Origin: Terriglobales bacterium | GTDB lineage: Bacteria; Acidobacteriota; Terriglobia; Terriglobales; Acidobacteriaceae | Reading direction: 5' to 3' | DNA length: 64,000 bases | Assembly (NCBI GenBank): GCA_035487355.1 | Contig: DATHMF010000115.1 | Location: forward strand, 1 to 64,000 | In this document: in pieces, positions 1 through 9,633 of the stretch | Layout: each line of letters opens with the position of its first letter | How positions within the stretch are numbered: the stretch's first letter is position 1 | Notes under the pieces: model-generated | Told to the model about the DNA's origin: nothing | Databases searched by the model: none | The model's input: only the letters and a program-made list of their open reading frames with translations | Position numbers and translations under genes: made by a program

Positions 1-40
1 GGCTACGTCTTCCTCAGAAAACGAGGTCACCCATGGCTAG
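1..40 (+). CDS. 3' end of an upstream gene (partial, tentative)
   Basis: The frame starting at base 2 reads ATSSSENEVTHG and stops at TAG 38-40. The stop would overlap the ATG of the next gene by eight bases, as expected for a translationally coupled upstream gene. Only 12 codons are visible, so no function can be given. Anti-sigma or B-box zinc-finger proteins often precede DUF5668 proteins, but that is a guess here. Confidence 0.25.
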   Translation, partial: ATSSSENEVTHG

Positions 41-1649
41 CGAACCTGTTCCCGGCATTCCTTCACGCCGCCGCAGCTTTGCCGGCCCCATAGTTCTGAT
101 TTCGCTCGGCGTGATCTTTCTTCTGGGGAACATGCATGTAATCACCTGGCCCAGCCTGGCAATTTGGTTTGCCCACTACTGGCCGCTGCTGCTGATCCTT
201 TGGGGTGTCATCAAAGTGATCGAGTACCAAATGGCTCGCCGCCAGGGATACCAGTCTTCCGGCATAGGGGTTGGAGGAGTGTTCCTGGTCATCTTTATCG
301 TTGTCTCCGGCCTCGTGGCTACCGAAGTTGTAAGGGTAGATTGGACGGGGCTTCATAAGAAGCTGGATGATTTAGGTGTCGAGATCCCTGTCGGCAACAA
401 ATACGAGTATTCCAACCAGGTTGATCAGGCCGTCGCCTCGCATGGGGTTTTCACTTTGGCCCTGCAACGCGGTTCGATCACGGTATTGCCTTCGACCGAT
501 GAGAAGGTGCATGTATCGGTGAAGAAGACGATCAGAGCTTCTTCCCAGGAAGAAGCTGACCGTATTGATCAGGCCACCCAGCCCGAGATCAAGACCGACG
601 AGATTTCCACACCGAAGATACCCAATCTGCCTGATGTGCCTGGTCTCTCTTCAGCCGAAAAAGACAAAATTCGCGCAGAAATAGACCATGCCCGCGCCGA
701 AGTGGATCGGGCAAAGTCACAAATAGACCGCGCTCGCGCCGAGGCCGAGCATGCGCGTCAAGAGATCATCCGCGTGAACATTGGGTCTTCTTCCAACAAC
801 TCTGCTGAAGACAACATCGAATTGCACGTTCCGCCGACACTCACGCTGGAATTGAGCACCCAGCGCGGCGATATTGAAGTGCGCAGCCGGCAGGCAGACG
901 TGAAGCTTATTGCCAATCATGGCGACGTTACTGTAGATGACCTGACCGGCAACGCCACCATTACCATGCATGGCGGAATGCAGGGAGGGAACTTGAACGT
1001 GCGCAACGTCAAAGGCAACGTTACGGTTGAGGGCCACGCCGACGACAGCAACTTCTCCAATATCAGCGGTCTGGTATCTATGAACGGCGATTATGTGGGA
1101 GAGACCATTGTGCAGAACGTGGAGCAGGGGTTCCGCTTCAACTCCTCCCGCACCGATCTCGAGACCGGAAAAATTCAAGGTGAGCTGCGCTTTGATGGAG
1201 ACAGCCTGCGTGCCAGCAATATAAGCGGCGGCTTCAAGGTGACCACCCGCTCCAAGGACATCCACCTGGAAGACGTCGTGGGCGACGTTGAGGTCAACAA
1301 CAAGAATTCTGAAGTACAACTGCGTACCAGCAAGCCGCCTGCCGGGAATATCCTGATTACCAATAAGGACGGAGGGATCGAGGTCGCTTTCCCCAGCCAG
1401 AGTGCCTTTCAGGTAGATGCTACGGTTCGCGGCGGCCAGATTCACTCCGACTTCGAGCAGGTCAAAATCCAGAACCCCTCTGAAGACAATGCCACTGCCA
1501 GCGGCGCCGTCGGCGCGGGCGGCAAGAAGATCCAGCTTTCCACCGAACATTCTGATATAGAGATCCGCAAAAGCGATGAGAAGAGTTCGGAAAACAAAGA
1601 TCAGAAATCCGACAAGAAAGATCAAAAATCCGACAAGTCAGACGAGTAG
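33..1649 (+). CDS. Membrane protein with LiaI/DUF5668-like TM region and DUF4097-type beta-repeat domain
   Basis: The 538-residue protein has three hydrophobic segments at about 17-32, 42-62 and 76-98, resembling the LiaI/LiaF-type DUF5668 membrane module. A charged heptad-like coiled coil (about 205-250, rich in ARAE and DRAK) follows. Residues 260-510 are repetitive Gly/Asn/Asp-rich beta strands of the DUF4097 'putative adhesin' type (patterns such as GDIEVRS, GDVTVDDLTGN). The last 24 residues are a Lys/Asp/Ser-rich tail. GAGG seven bases before the ATG supports the start. Related proteins sit beside ECF sigma/anti-sigma or envelope-stress genes, and a role in envelope stress is inference. 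The orientation of the C-terminal domain across the membrane is not resolved. Confidence 0.75.
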   Translation: MASEPVPGIPSRRRSFAGPIVLISLGVIFLLGNMHVITWPSLAIWFAHYWPLLLILWGVIKVIEYQMARRQGYQSSGIGVGGVFLVIFIVVSGLVATEVVRVDWTGLHKKLDDLGVEIPVGNKYEYSNQVDQAVASHGVFTLALQRGSITVLPSTDEKVHVSVKKTIRASSQEEADRIDQATQPEIKTDEISTPKIPNLPDVPGLSSAEKDKIRAEIDHARAEVDRAKSQIDRARAEAEHARQEIIRVNIGSSSNNSAEDNIELHVPPTLTLELSTQRGDIEVRSRQADVKLIANHGDVTVDDLTGNATITMHGGMQGGNLNVRNVKGNVTVEGHADDSNFSNISGLVSMNGDYVGETIVQNVEQGFRFNSSRTDLETGKIQGELRFDGDSLRASNISGGFKVTTRSKDIHLEDVVGDVEVNNKNSEVQLRTSKPPAGNILITNKDGGIEVAFPSQSAFQVDATVRGGQIHSDFEQVKIQNPSEDNATASGAVGAGGKKIQLSTEHSDIEIRKSDEKSSENKDQKSDKKDQKSDKSDE

Positions 1650-1730
1650 CGCCGGCGTCTCGCTTTGATCGCAATTCCAATTACCAAATTACCCGATTAT
1701 TCAATCCCTCAATTCTGGGCATGGCCCCAT

Positions 1731-2025
1731 TGTGATATCAAACTCTTCATTCCTGAGAAACCCGGATTATCATTGTCCCTGGAAGTGTATCCAGCATCCC
1801 AGGATGCGAGGGCATTGCTCTATTTTGATCTTTGAAAATTGATTCTATGAAGCGGATTTGTGAATATCCTCACAAGCGCAAAGTAAATTTCACGCCCCAC
1901 TGATCGTTTACTAATTTAATAACAACAGACACTTGCTGCTTATACTTTTTATCCCATTCTATCTAGTTGATTTGTAATGGCTTGCTACTTAAGCCGACAA
2001 GCCAGCAAGTGGTGAGGGGTAAAGC
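1731..2025 (+). repeat. Dispersed intergenic repeat, copy A
   Basis: This copy fills most of the gap of about 440 bases between two convergent genes. It carries the family blocks in order: TGTGATATCAAA (1731), TCCTGAGAA, ATCATTGTCCCTGGAAGTGT, a hairpin GCATCC-CA-GGATGC (1794-1807), CTTTGAAAATT (near 1830), and a distal block GCCAGCAAGTGGTGAGGGGT near 2001-2020. Other copies lie near 23.3, 43.8 and 61.0 kb in the same orientation. No open reading frame is conserved in it. Confidence 0.7.
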
Positions 2026-2089
2026 CAAAATTATAAGATGGCAAGATTACTAAAAGATTACTAGCGGCAAAGACCGTTCCTGACAATGC

Positions 2090-3343
2090 CTACTCCGACG
2101 TGAAGTAATCCACCGGCACCGGATTTTCAAAGAGGGAGTAGTCGCGGGTGACCACGATAATGCCGCTTTCGGTCACAAAGTAATTCTGCCGGTCGCTTTC
2201 CGGGTCGTAACCGATCACAGTGCCCTCCGGGATGTGCACATCGCGGTCAATAATCGCTTTGCGGATGCGGCAATGGCGGCCGATATTGACGTGCGAAAAA
2301 ACGATGCTCGCGTCAACCTCAGCGTAAGAGTTGACCCGCACATCCGGCGAGAGCAGGCTGTTCTTTACGCTGCCTCCGGAGACGATGCATCCCATGCAGA
2401 CGATGGAATCCACGGCCTCGCCCCGGCGTCCGGGTTCGGCGAAGACAAATTTGGCCGGCGGATACTGGCGCTGGTGCGTGCGGATGGGCCACTCCTTGTC
2501 ATACAAGTTGAAAACCGGTGAGACCGAGACCACATCCATGTTGGCCTCGTAATAAGCCTCCAGGGTGCCCACGTCGCGCCAATAGAGCGCCTCTTTCTTG
2601 TTCTCATCCACGAAGTTGAACGAATACACCCGGTACTCATCCACAATGCGCGGCAGAATGTCATGTCCAAAGTCATGCGAAGAGTTCGGATCCTCGGCGT
2701 CTTTTAGCAGGATGGGCAACAGAACATCTGTATTGAACAGATAAACCCCCATCGAGCCGGAAACCATGCGCGGATTGTAAGGCGAACGGATATCGGTGCT
2801 CTGCGGCTTTTCCTGAAAGCCGACAATGCGGCCTTCGCGGTCAATTTCTACCACGCCGAAGCGCGAAGTTTCGCTGGGGTCAACCAGAATGGTGGCCAGG
2901 GTAACGTCGGCGCCGGCATCCACGTGTTGCCGCATCATCAACTCGTAATTCATCTTGTAGATATGATCGCCGCTCAGCACCAGCACGCGCCGGGGCTGCT
3001 CGCTGCCGATGGAGTAGATGTTCTGATACACGGCGTCCGCCGTGCCCAGGTACCAGTTGTCGCTCACCCGCTTCATGGGCGGTAGAATCTCGATGAACTC
3101 GCCCAGGTGGCGCGAGACCAGATTGCTCCATCCTTCGCGAATGTGGCGGTTCAACGAGAGTGCCTTGTATTGCGTGAGGATATGGACCTTGCGCAGGTCT
3201 GAATTAATGCAGTTGGAGAGGGTAACATCGATAATGCGGTAGATGCCGCCAAAGGTAACTGCAGGTTTAGCGCGGTCGCGCGTCAGCGGGTATAAGCGCT
3301 CCCCCGCGCCTCCAGCTAGCAGAACTCCCAGCGTGTCTTTCAT
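2090..3343 (-). CDS. glgC: Glucose-1-phosphate adenylyltransferase
   Basis: This enzyme makes ADP-glucose from ATP and glucose-1-phosphate, the committed step of bacterial glycogen synthesis. The 417-residue length is normal for the family. The N-terminus has the nucleotidyltransferase loop GGAGERLYPLTRDRAKPAV, followed by the typical FGGIYRIIDVTLSNCINS and the block LGTADAVYQN. The C-terminal third (about 290-417) has the hexapeptide left-handed beta-helix pattern (VKNSLLSPDVRVNSYAEVDASIV). It stands alone, with no glgA, glgB or glgP beside it, and its 3' end faces repeat copy A. The ATG lacks a strong Shine-Dalgarno sequence but matches the usual GlgC N-terminus. Confidence 0.96.
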   Translation of the reverse strand: MKDTLGVLLAGGAGERLYPLTRDRAKPAVTFGGIYRIIDVTLSNCINSDLRKVHILTQYKALSLNRHIREGWSNLVSRHLGEFIEILPPMKRVSDNWYLGTADAVYQNIYSIGSEQPRRVLVLSGDHIYKMNYELMMRQHVDAGADVTLATILVDPSETSRFGVVEIDREGRIVGFQEKPQSTDIRSPYNPRMVSGSMGVYLFNTDVLLPILLKDAEDPNSSHDFGHDILPRIVDEYRVYSFNFVDENKKEALYWRDVGTLEAYYEANMDVVSVSPVFNLYDKEWPIRTHQRQYPPAKFVFAEPGRRGEAVDSIVCMGCIVSGGSVKNSLLSPDVRVNSYAEVDASIVFSHVNIGRHCRIRKAIIDRDVHIPEGTVIGYDPESDRQNYFVTESGIIVVTRDYSLFENPVPVDYFTSE

Positions 3344-3495
3344 GTTTGGTTGTACTCGACTGCTTGATCTGCCAGAAAAGGATGGTACCAGACAACAGGC
3401 CCATTGCCCACCGTCTGGCCCGGCGCATTACCTAAGCGTAACACGTTGCCAGCGCGCGGAGCGATAGGGGCCAATTTCTTCTATTCGTCTTTCTT

Positions 3496-3942
3496 CTATT
3501 CTTCCAGCCGGATGCGCAACGATTTCAGGAACTTCATGTCCTGAGCGGTGATCTGGAACTCAGGCTCGTGCGCATTCAAGGAAGCCGTGACCATGGCAGG
3601 ATTGCTGCTCTCTTCGCCCTGCTGGGTGAACCCGACAGTAGCTTCCAGGACCAGGAATATGTCATACCCTGCGGCCTTGATATCGGCAATCGCTTTTGCA
3701 ATCGGCTCGGACTCTGAGAGCGACTGGTTGATGGCCTCTCCCAGGTGCTTAATTCGTTTTTTGAGGTTTTCGTCCAAGTTTTCAATCCCCCCAGGAACTC
3801 CCGTTTGCTCTAGCTCTGAAGACGCAACTATAACATTGCCGGTAATAGGGCGGCTTTGAGGGTCCGTATTTTTGGAGCGTTTCCGGGACTTCCAAAATTT
3901 GCGGAAAAATCCGGTGAAACGCCTCCATCCAAAGGGAAACAT
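3496..3942 (-). CDS. Uncharacterised small protein
   Basis: I do not recognise this protein. The reading frame also has an ATG at 3957, but GGAGG lies eight bases before the ATG at 3942, so the protein most likely begins MFPFGWRRF and has 148 residues. The N-terminus is basic and aromatic (GWRRFTGFFRKFWKSRKRSK), which could bind membranes or nucleic acid. The rest is mixed alpha/beta with acidic segments. It lies just upstream of, and in the same direction as, glgC, but 150 bases separate them and no functional link is evident. Confidence 0.6.
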   Translation of the reverse strand: MFPFGWRRFTGFFRKFWKSRKRSKNTDPQSRPITGNVIVASSELEQTGVPGGIENLDENLKKRIKHLGEAINQSLSESEPIAKAIADIKAAGYDIFLVLEATVGFTQQGEESSNPAMVTASLNAHEPEFQITAQDMKFLKSLRIRLEE

Positions 3943-4148
3943 TGACTTCTCCTCCATTGGATGCTTGCTTGGGCATTAAAGTTTAATGGAAATCTGTGTT
4001 GCCAACTGTAAAAATTAGCCAGGTCAGTTTAAACGAAGGTGTGTGACCTCCCGGGTGCTCTCAATCCCCAATTCAACAGATTCATGACAAAGCCTTCAAA
4101 AGGCCCCTCCGCGTCCTCTGCGGTTTAGTTCCATCGCCGGCTGCTAAA

Positions 4149-4526
4149 ATGCCAACAGTGGCTGAGGTTTCCAATAGTCGTAAATTCGCTGCTGCCAGCC
4201 GGGTCGCCGGACGGTATGCCGGCCGAAGTCGCACGATTTCAGCCGCACGGAATGCCATTTCCACAGTTTTGCGATCCCTTGGCCGAGTTGCCCACCGGCT
4301 GTGGCACGAGGTGATGGGATCTGTCTTCTTGGTTTTCTCTCTCGTGGGAGGCCTGTCGGCATATCGTGAGTATCGTAAATACTCATCGCAGATGCCGCAT
4401 CCAAGCGCGTCACATTTGATCGCGGCTGGAGTATTTTCTCTGGTATTTCTTTATTTCGGCATCAGCTCCTTCTGGCGTGCTTATTTCGGCGCCCGCGCAC
4501 GAGAAAACTCGAGAGGAAAGAAGTAA
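4149..4526 (+). CDS. Small membrane protein with two TM segments
   Basis: The 125-residue protein has a basic Ala/Arg/Ser-rich N-terminus (1-55) and two hydrophobic helices at about 56-76 and 90-108, ending in a basic tail. Family unknown. The stop lies four bases before the ATG of the mutase gene, so the two are probably co-transcribed. The start is uncertain. The ATG at 4149 has no clear ribosome-binding site, and an internal ATG at 4314 would give a 70-residue two-helix protein. Confidence 0.5.
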   Translation: MPTVAEVSNSRKFAAASRVAGRYAGRSRTISAARNAISTVLRSLGRVAHRLWHEVMGSVFLVFSLVGGLSAYREYRKYSSQMPHPSASHLIAAGVFSLVFLYFGISSFWRAYFGARARENSRGKK

Positions 4527-4530
4527 CCCA

Positions 4531-6159
4531 ATGGCCGGGCCCACGAAACCCGCCAACACATCCACTTCCGGACTACCTACTCAAACCTCTTCCGGCATTG
4601 AAGTGCAGCCCGTATACACCCCGGCCGATCTGGAAAAGCAGCAGCACGATCAGGAGTTGCAGGTAGGCTATCCCGGTCAGCTTCCTTTTACGCGCGGCAT
4701 ACAGCCCACGATGTACCGCGGACGCCTCTGGACCATGCGCCAGTACGCCGGCATGGGCGACGCTGAGGAATCGAATAAGCGTTACAAATATCTGCTGGCC
4801 CACGGGACCACGGGTCTCTCAGTCGCCTTCGACCTGCCCACGCAGATCGGGATGGATTCCGACCATCCCATGGCCCTGGGCGAAGTCGGCAAAGTCGGCG
4901 TGGCCATTGATTCCATCGAAGACATGCAGCGGCTTTTTGCCGGCATTGATCTGGAGAAAATTTCCACTTCAATGACCATCAATGCCACTGCTTCCATCTT
5001 GCTGGCGCTCTACATCGCCGTGGCCAAACGCAACGGCAGCGACCTGCGCAAGCTGAGCGGGACTGTGCAGAATGACATTCTGAAGGAATACATTGCGCGC
5101 GGGACGTACATCTATCCCCCGCGGCAGGCGATGCGCATCATTACCGATCTGTTTGCCTATGCCAACCGCAATGTGCCGGAGTGGAATACCATCTCCATTT
5201 CCGGCTACCACATGCGTGAGGCGGGATGCACCGCCGTTCAGGAAGTCGCCTTTACCTTGGCCAACGGCCTGACCTATGTGCAAGCTGCGATTCATGCCGG
5301 CTTGAACGTAGATGAATTCGCTCCCCGCCTTTCTTTCTTCTTCAACTGCCATAACAATTTTTTGGAAGAAATTGCCAAGTTCCGCGCCGCGCGGCGTATG
5401 TGGGCCCGCCTGATGCAGGAACGCGTTGCAGCAAAAAATCCGCGTTCTCTCATGCTGCGCTTTCATACCCAGACGGCAGGCTCGACCCTGCAGGCCCAGC
5501 AGCCTGAGATCAACATCGCGCGCACGGCGCTGCAGGCGCTGGCGGCGGTCCTGGGGGGCTCGCAATCGCTGCACACCAATGGCTTTGACGAAGCGCTGGC
5601 TTTGCCTACAGAAGAGGCGGCACGCATCGCGCTGCGCACCCAACAGATCATCGCCTACGAATCGGGGGCGCCCCAGACTGTTGATCCCCTGGCCGGTTCG
5701 TACTACATCGAGTCTCTGACCGATGAGATCGAAAAACGCGCCCAGGTTTACCTGGATAAAATTGACGCTCTCGGCGGCATGCTGAAAGCCATTGAGATCG
5801 GCTATGTTCAACAGGAAATCCAAAATGCCGCTTATGCTTTTCAGCAAGCGGTGGATTCCCACCAGGCCGTCATCGTGGGCGTGAATCAATTCCAGATCGA
5901 AGAGGAAAAGGGCCCGCCCATACAGCGCGTGGATGAGGCTCTTGAACGCAAACAGGTGGAGCGTGTACGCGCATTGCGTGCGCGCCGCGATGCGGCTGCA
6001 TGGAAGACCGCGCTCCAGCACATAGAAGACGCCGCCCGCTCAGGCGACAACCTGATGCCTCATATTATTCATGCCGTGGAAAACTACGCTACCGTCGGCG
6101 AAATTTCCGACACCCTGCGCCGAGTTTTTGGGGAGCACCAGGAGACAGTGGTGATTTAG
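4531..6159 (+). CDS. mutA: Methylmalonyl-CoA mutase, catalytic subunit without B12-binding domain
   Basis: Adenosylcobalamin-dependent mutases of this family interconvert methylmalonyl-CoA and succinyl-CoA in propionate and branched-chain metabolism. AGAGGAAAG sits ten bases before the ATG at 4531, giving 542 residues. An upstream in-frame ATG at 4477 lies inside the preceding gene and is less likely. The signature [16 protein letters not shown]...[22 protein letters not shown] is diagnostic of the TIM-barrel catalytic domain. The TMY tyrosine and the arginine in [10 protein letters not shown] match the methylmalonyl-specific rather than the isobutyryl-specific branch as I recall them. The cobalamin-binding domain (DxHxxG) is absent, so a separate small subunit must be encoded outside the window, as in archaeal-type split mutases. 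Confidence 0.9.
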   Translation: MAGPTKPANTSTSGLPTQTSSGIEVQPVYTPADLEKQQHDQELQVGYPGQLPFTRGIQPTMYRGRLWTMRQYAGMGDAEESNKRYKYLLAHGTTGLSVAFDLPTQIGMDSDHPMALGEVGKVGVAIDSIEDMQRLFAGIDLEKISTSMTINATASILLALYIAVAKRNGSDLRKLSGTVQNDILKEYIARGTYIYPPRQAMRIITDLFAYANRNVPEWNTISISGYHMREAGCTAVQEVAFTLANGLTYVQAAIHAGLNVDEFAPRLSFFFNCHNNFLEEIAKFRAARRMWARLMQERVAAKNPRSLMLRFHTQTAGSTLQAQQPEINIARTALQALAAVLGGSQSLHTNGFDEALALPTEEAARIALRTQQIIAYESGAPQTVDPLAGSYYIESLTDEIEKRAQVYLDKIDALGGMLKAIEIGYVQQEIQNAAYAFQQAVDSHQAVIVGVNQFQIEEEKGPPIQRVDEALERKQVERVRALRARRDAAAWKTALQHIEDAARSGDNLMPHIIHAVENYATVGEISDTLRRVFGEHQETVVI

Positions 6160-6183
6160 TCAGAACTGCTTGAGGTCGCAGAG

Positions 6184-6357
6184 CTACGGAGTTTTCTGTG
6201 CCTCGTACTGACATGCTTCGCGGCAATCGAGGCAGTAGTAGTTCCCATCGATACAGAGGCGGACATTAAGGTCATTTTGACAGATGGAGCAATAACGTTC
6301 GCACTTGCAATCTTCTTCTTTTGCACCGCACAGCAGACAGACAAAGTAATCGGCCAT
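6184..6357 (-). CDS. 57-residue cysteine-rich (zinc-ribbon-like) protein
   Basis: This short reading frame translates to MADYFVCLLCG, a central CKC and YCSIC, then CIDGNYYCLDCREACQ. It has ten cysteines in 57 residues, mostly in CxxC or CxC pairs (7/10, 17/19, 23/26, 42/45). That spacing suggests two small zinc-binding knuckles, perhaps a treble-clef or zinc-ribbon protein. No good Shine-Dalgarno precedes the ATG. It lies between the mutase gene and gcvT, which both run the other way. The regular cysteine spacing argues that the frame is real. The other reading frames here are Ser/Thr/Lys-rich shadows of it. Confidence 0.6.
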   Translation of the reverse strand: MADYFVCLLCGAKEEDCKCERYCSICQNDLNVRLCIDGNYYCLDCREACQYEAQKTP

Positions 6358-6555
6358 GACCAAGAATGTACCGCGTTTTTCTCTGGATTGAAATAGGGCC
6401 GCGATTCCGTAGGGAAACCTCGTTCATTTGCAAAAAGTCCGCTTAAAAGCCTGGATTGCTCTCAAACCCCGGCGCTTGCAACATGCGGCTTGGAACTGTT
6501 AACTTGAAAGGTTCGGCACCCAATTCTGCTCCAATCTGCCGGAGAAGGAACTGAC

Positions 6556-7719
6556 TTGTCCCAGACTTTTGAGGCCACTACCACTGTGCTGCGTAAAACC
6601 GCGCTCAATGCTGTCCATCGCCAGATGGGAGCAAAAATGGTGGACTTCGGCGGCTGGGATATGCCTATCGAATATTGCAACTCGCCCCTCGGCCCGGGGG
6701 GGCTGATGAAAGAGCACCTGGCTGTGCGCACTGGCGTGGGCGTCTTCGACGTCAGCCACATGGGCGATATCCGCGTTACCGGCCCCGAAGCGCTGGCTGC
6801 GGTACAACACATTTCCATGAACGACGCCTCGCACCTTACCATTGGCCAGGCCCACTATTCGGCGCTGCTCTACCCCCAGGGCACATTTGTGGATGACGTG
6901 ATTGTTCATCGCCTGGGCGGGAACGTGTACCTGCTGGTGATCAATGCCGGCACGCGCGAAAAAGATTACAACTGGGTCCGCGAAAACATAAGGGAATTCA
7001 ACTGCACAGCGGAAGATATTGGCGACCTTTACACCCAGATCGCGATTCAGGGCCCCAGGGCGGCTGACCTTCTCCGCAAACTGACCGATGTAGATTTGGC
7101 CTCTATCAAGAACTATTGGTTTACGCACGGGACGGTTTGCGGCTTGAAGAACACTCTCATCGCTCGCACCGGCTACACCGGGGAAGACGGCTTTGAAATC
7201 TACGTTCCTTCGGATGAAAAGACGAGTGCCGAGGTCTGGAACAAAGTTCTGGAGGCGGGAAGGGAATTCAATATCCTCCCCTGCGGATTAGGCGCGCGCA
7301 ACACTCTGCGCCTGGAGGCCAAGATGGCGCTCTATGGGCACGAGATATCCGACACCATCACCGTGCTCGAGGCCGGCCTGGAGCGCTACTGCAAATTTGA
7401 CAAAAGCGATTTCATCGGCAAAGCCGCGCTGGAAAAACAAAAAGCCGAAGGCATTAAGCGCGTGCTGGTAGGCTTGGAATCCGTTGAGCGCGGCATCCCG
7501 CGCGATGGCTATAAAGTTCTGGACGGCTCTGGGATTGAAATTGGCTACGTCACCAGCGGATCCTACGCGCCGTTTTTGAAGAAAAATATTGCCTTGGCCT
7601 ATGTGCCGCCAAAGTTTTCTGAAATTGGTTCTACGGTGAACGTTGAAATCCGGGGACAGAGCGTGAAGTGCCAGGTGGTGCCAACGCCGTTTTATAAGAA
7701 ACCAAGAAAGCAGTCATGA
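6556..7719 (+). CDS. gcvT: Glycine cleavage system T protein (aminomethyltransferase)
   Basis: T protein releases ammonia from the aminomethyl group on lipoylated H protein and passes the one-carbon unit to tetrahydrofolate. The 387-residue protein starts at TTG, with GGAGAAGGAA directly upstream (6541-6550). Family motifs include [26 protein letters not shown] with the conserved aspartate, the [12 protein letters not shown] block and the C-terminal [22 protein letters not shown] barrel. It leads the gene order T-H-PA-PB. The intergenic space before it (6358-6555) has no recognisable glycine riboswitch. Confidence 0.96.
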   Translation: MSQTFEATTTVLRKTALNAVHRQMGAKMVDFGGWDMPIEYCNSPLGPGGLMKEHLAVRTGVGVFDVSHMGDIRVTGPEALAAVQHISMNDASHLTIGQAHYSALLYPQGTFVDDVIVHRLGGNVYLLVINAGTREKDYNWVRENIREFNCTAEDIGDLYTQIAIQGPRAADLLRKLTDVDLASIKNYWFTHGTVCGLKNTLIARTGYTGEDGFEIYVPSDEKTSAEVWNKVLEAGREFNILPCGLGARNTLRLEAKMALYGHEISDTITVLEAGLERYCKFDKSDFIGKAALEKQKAEGIKRVLVGLESVERGIPRDGYKVLDGSGIEIGYVTSGSYAPFLKKNIALAYVPPKFSEIGSTVNVEIRGQSVKCQVVPTPFYKKPRKQS

Positions 7720-7820
7720 GGTGCCGTTAGAAGCCAGGAATAATCGGGCTTTAGCCTTGAGGTTCGAATCGAAAAGCTCAAAAATATTTATCAAACCAGT
7801 TTTATATTTAGAGGACATTC

Positions 7821-8210
7821 ATGGCATATCCCAATGAGTTGAAGTACACCCGCGAGCACGAGTGGGTAAAAGTTGAAGGCAAAACCGCCACCGTGGGCAT
7901 TACCAACTATGCCCAGGACCAACTTGGCGACATCGTTTTTGTCGAGCTTCCTAAAGTGGGAACCGAGGTCACCAAGGGTAAAAGCTTTGGCACGGTGGAA
8001 TCGGTGAAGTCGGTCTCGGAGATCTTTGCCCCGGTTTCCGGCAAAGTTGTTGCCGTGAACGAAGCCCTGGCCACTGCCCCGGAAAAGATCGACACTGACG
8101 CTCACGGTTCGTGGATGGTCCGCATAGAAATGAAGGACCCAGCGGAACTTAACGGATTGCTTTCCGCCGCCGATTACGAAAAATTTATCACCGAAGAACA
8201 AGGACACTAA
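7821..8210 (+). CDS. gcvH: Glycine cleavage system H protein
   Basis: H protein is the lipoyl-bearing shuttle of the glycine cleavage complex. The 129-residue length is typical. Lys63 in the motif ESVKSVSEI is the lipoyl attachment site, and the fold motifs YTREHEWVKVEG and VGITNYAQDQLGDIVFVELP are complete. AGAGGA precedes the ATG. The gene is 100 bases after gcvT and 97 bases before gcvPA. The latter gap is occupied by an inverted-repeat element. Confidence 0.97.
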   Translation: MAYPNELKYTREHEWVKVEGKTATVGITNYAQDQLGDIVFVELPKVGTEVTKGKSFGTVESVKSVSEIFAPVSGKVVAVNEALATAPEKIDTDAHGSWMVRIEMKDPAELNGLLSAADYEKFITEEQGH

Positions 8211-8214
8211 TTTG

Positions 8215-8305
8215 ATTGAGTGATTGAGTCATCGGGTCATTGAGTGATTGTCTTGCTCGTCGTTTCAATGGCGCAATGATTCAATGATTCAATGACCCAA
8301 TTCAT
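8215..8305. repeat. Inverted-repeat element of ATTGAGTGATTGAGTC words
   Basis: The left arm (about 8215-8249) is quasi-tandem TGATTGAG/TCATTGAG words. The right arm (about 8272-8304) is CAATGATTCAATGATTCAAT with ACCCAATT, the same words inverted, around a loop of about 23 bases. It fills the gap between gcvH and gcvPA, so any transcript crossing the gene cluster could fold here. The same words occur singly near 1690, 15230, 20580, 37060 and 43640. Confidence 0.7.
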
Positions 8306-8307
8306 TC

Positions 8308-9633
8308 ATGCGTTATCTTCCTAAATCTCCAGCAGACCGCGAGCAGATGCTGCGCGAAATCGGCGCAGCGTCGATTGACGAACTTTTTTCTCACATTCCC
8401 GATGAATACCGGCTGAACCGCGACCTGAAAGTCACGCGGCAGTTGGCGGAATCGGAAATTGTAGATTACTTCCAGCAGCGCGCTTCCGAGTGCGCCGCTG
8501 GATATGCCAACTTCCTGGGAGCTGGGGCCTACAATCACTATCGCCCCGTGGTAGTTGATTCGCTCGTCTCGCGCGGCGAGTTTTTTACGGCTTACACACC
8601 CTATCAAGCTGAGATCGCGCAGGGAACGCTGCAGGCCATCTTTGAATTTCAGAGCATGATCTGCGAGCTCACCGGCATGGAAGTCGCTAATGCCTCCATG
8701 TACGACGGCTCAACGGCGGTTCCCGAGGCTGTGATGATGGCCATACGTATCACCGGACGTTCCGGCGCGGTGGTTGCGCGCAGCTTGCACCCGGAGTACC
8801 GTGGCGTGCTCAGCACTTACTCCAAGTATCAAGGAATCCCCGTGGCCACGATTCCTTTTCTGGCCAATGGCCGTGTGGATCTTGACGCTCTCGATCAGGC
8901 CATCAGCGATCAGACCGCGTGCGTTGTCATCCAGTCGCCGAATTTTTTCGGGACCATTGAAGACGTTACGGCTGTAGCTGATGTGGCCCATAAAAAGGGT
9001 ACGTTGCTGATTGTCTCCATTGCAGAGGCGATTTCTTTGGGGATTGTGAAGCCGCCTTCCGAGGCCGACATTGTTGCCATGGAAGCACAATCGTTTGGCG
9101 TGCCTCTGGGATTCGGCGGGCCCTATGCCGGTGTAATCGCGACTCGCGAAAAATTCGTCCGCCAGATGCCCGGGCGCCTGGTCGGTCAGACCGTAGATCA
9201 GCAAGGCCATCGCGGCTTTGTGCTTACGCTGGCCACGCGTGAGCAGCACATCAAACGCGAGAAGGCGACCTCTAACATCTGCACGAACCAGGCCTTGATT
9301 GCAACCATGGCTACTATCTTTATGACCATCTACGGACGCGAAGGATTTAAAGAGCTGGCCCAGCACAATCTCGCCAAGGCGCACTATGCTTCACAACAAT
9401 TCGGAAAGAAAGCCAAGGTACTGTTTGAGGGCGCACCACGGTTTAATGAGTTTGTGGTGCAAACAGCGGAAGATCCTCACATCATCAATAACAAGCTGCT
9501 GGCAAAAAATATTATTGGGGGGTTCCCGTTGCAGAAGTTCTATCCTGAACTCGGCAATGCAGCCCTTTGGTGTTGCACCGAAATGATCACGCGCGAGCAG
9601 ATTGAGTCTGCCGCCCAGGCGGTAGCCCAATGA
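8308..9633 (+). CDS. gcvPA: Glycine dehydrogenase (decarboxylating) subunit 1
   Basis: This is the N-terminal half of the split P protein, which decarboxylates glycine with PLP and loads the aminomethyl group onto H protein. The 441-residue length is typical of GcvPA. It contains the family start [52 protein letters not shown] and [11 protein letters not shown]. As expected, the PLP lysine is on subunit 2. Its stop overlaps the start of gcvPB (ATGA), implying coupled, stoichiometric translation. The initiating ATG lies at the very end of the preceding inverted-repeat element, which leaves little room for a Shine-Dalgarno sequence. Confidence 0.96.
   Translation: MRYLPKSPADREQMLREIGAASIDELFSHIPDEYRLNRDLKVTRQLAESEIVDYFQQRASECAAGYANFLGAGAYNHYRPVVVDSLVSRGEFFTAYTPYQAEIAQGTLQAIFEFQSMICELTGMEVANASMYDGSTAVPEAVMMAIRITGRSGAVVARSLHPEYRGVLSTYSKYQGIPVATIPFLANGRVDLDALDQAISDQTACVVIQSPNFFGTIEDVTAVADVAHKKGTLLIVSIAEAISLGIVKPPSEADIVAMEAQSFGVPLGFGGPYAGVIATREKFVRQMPGRLVGQTVDQQGHRGFVLTLATREQHIKREKATSNICTNQALIATMATIFMTIYGREGFKELAQHNLAKAHYASQQFGKKAKVLFEGAPRFNEFVVQTAEDPHIINNKLLAKNIIGGFPLQKFYPELGNAALWCCTEMITREQIESAAQAVAQ

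Noticed and set aside
717-1625. 302-codon frame antisense to the DUF4097 protein gene
   Set aside because: Complementary shadow of the repetitive beta-strand coding region, with no recognisable domain.
4969-6021. 350-codon open frame antisense to the mutase gene
   Set aside because: It mirrors the codon pattern of mutA, has no protein family character and no ribosome-binding site.
6358-6555. Possible glycine riboswitch before gcvT
   Set aside because: The expected tandem aptamer motifs could not be found by eye.
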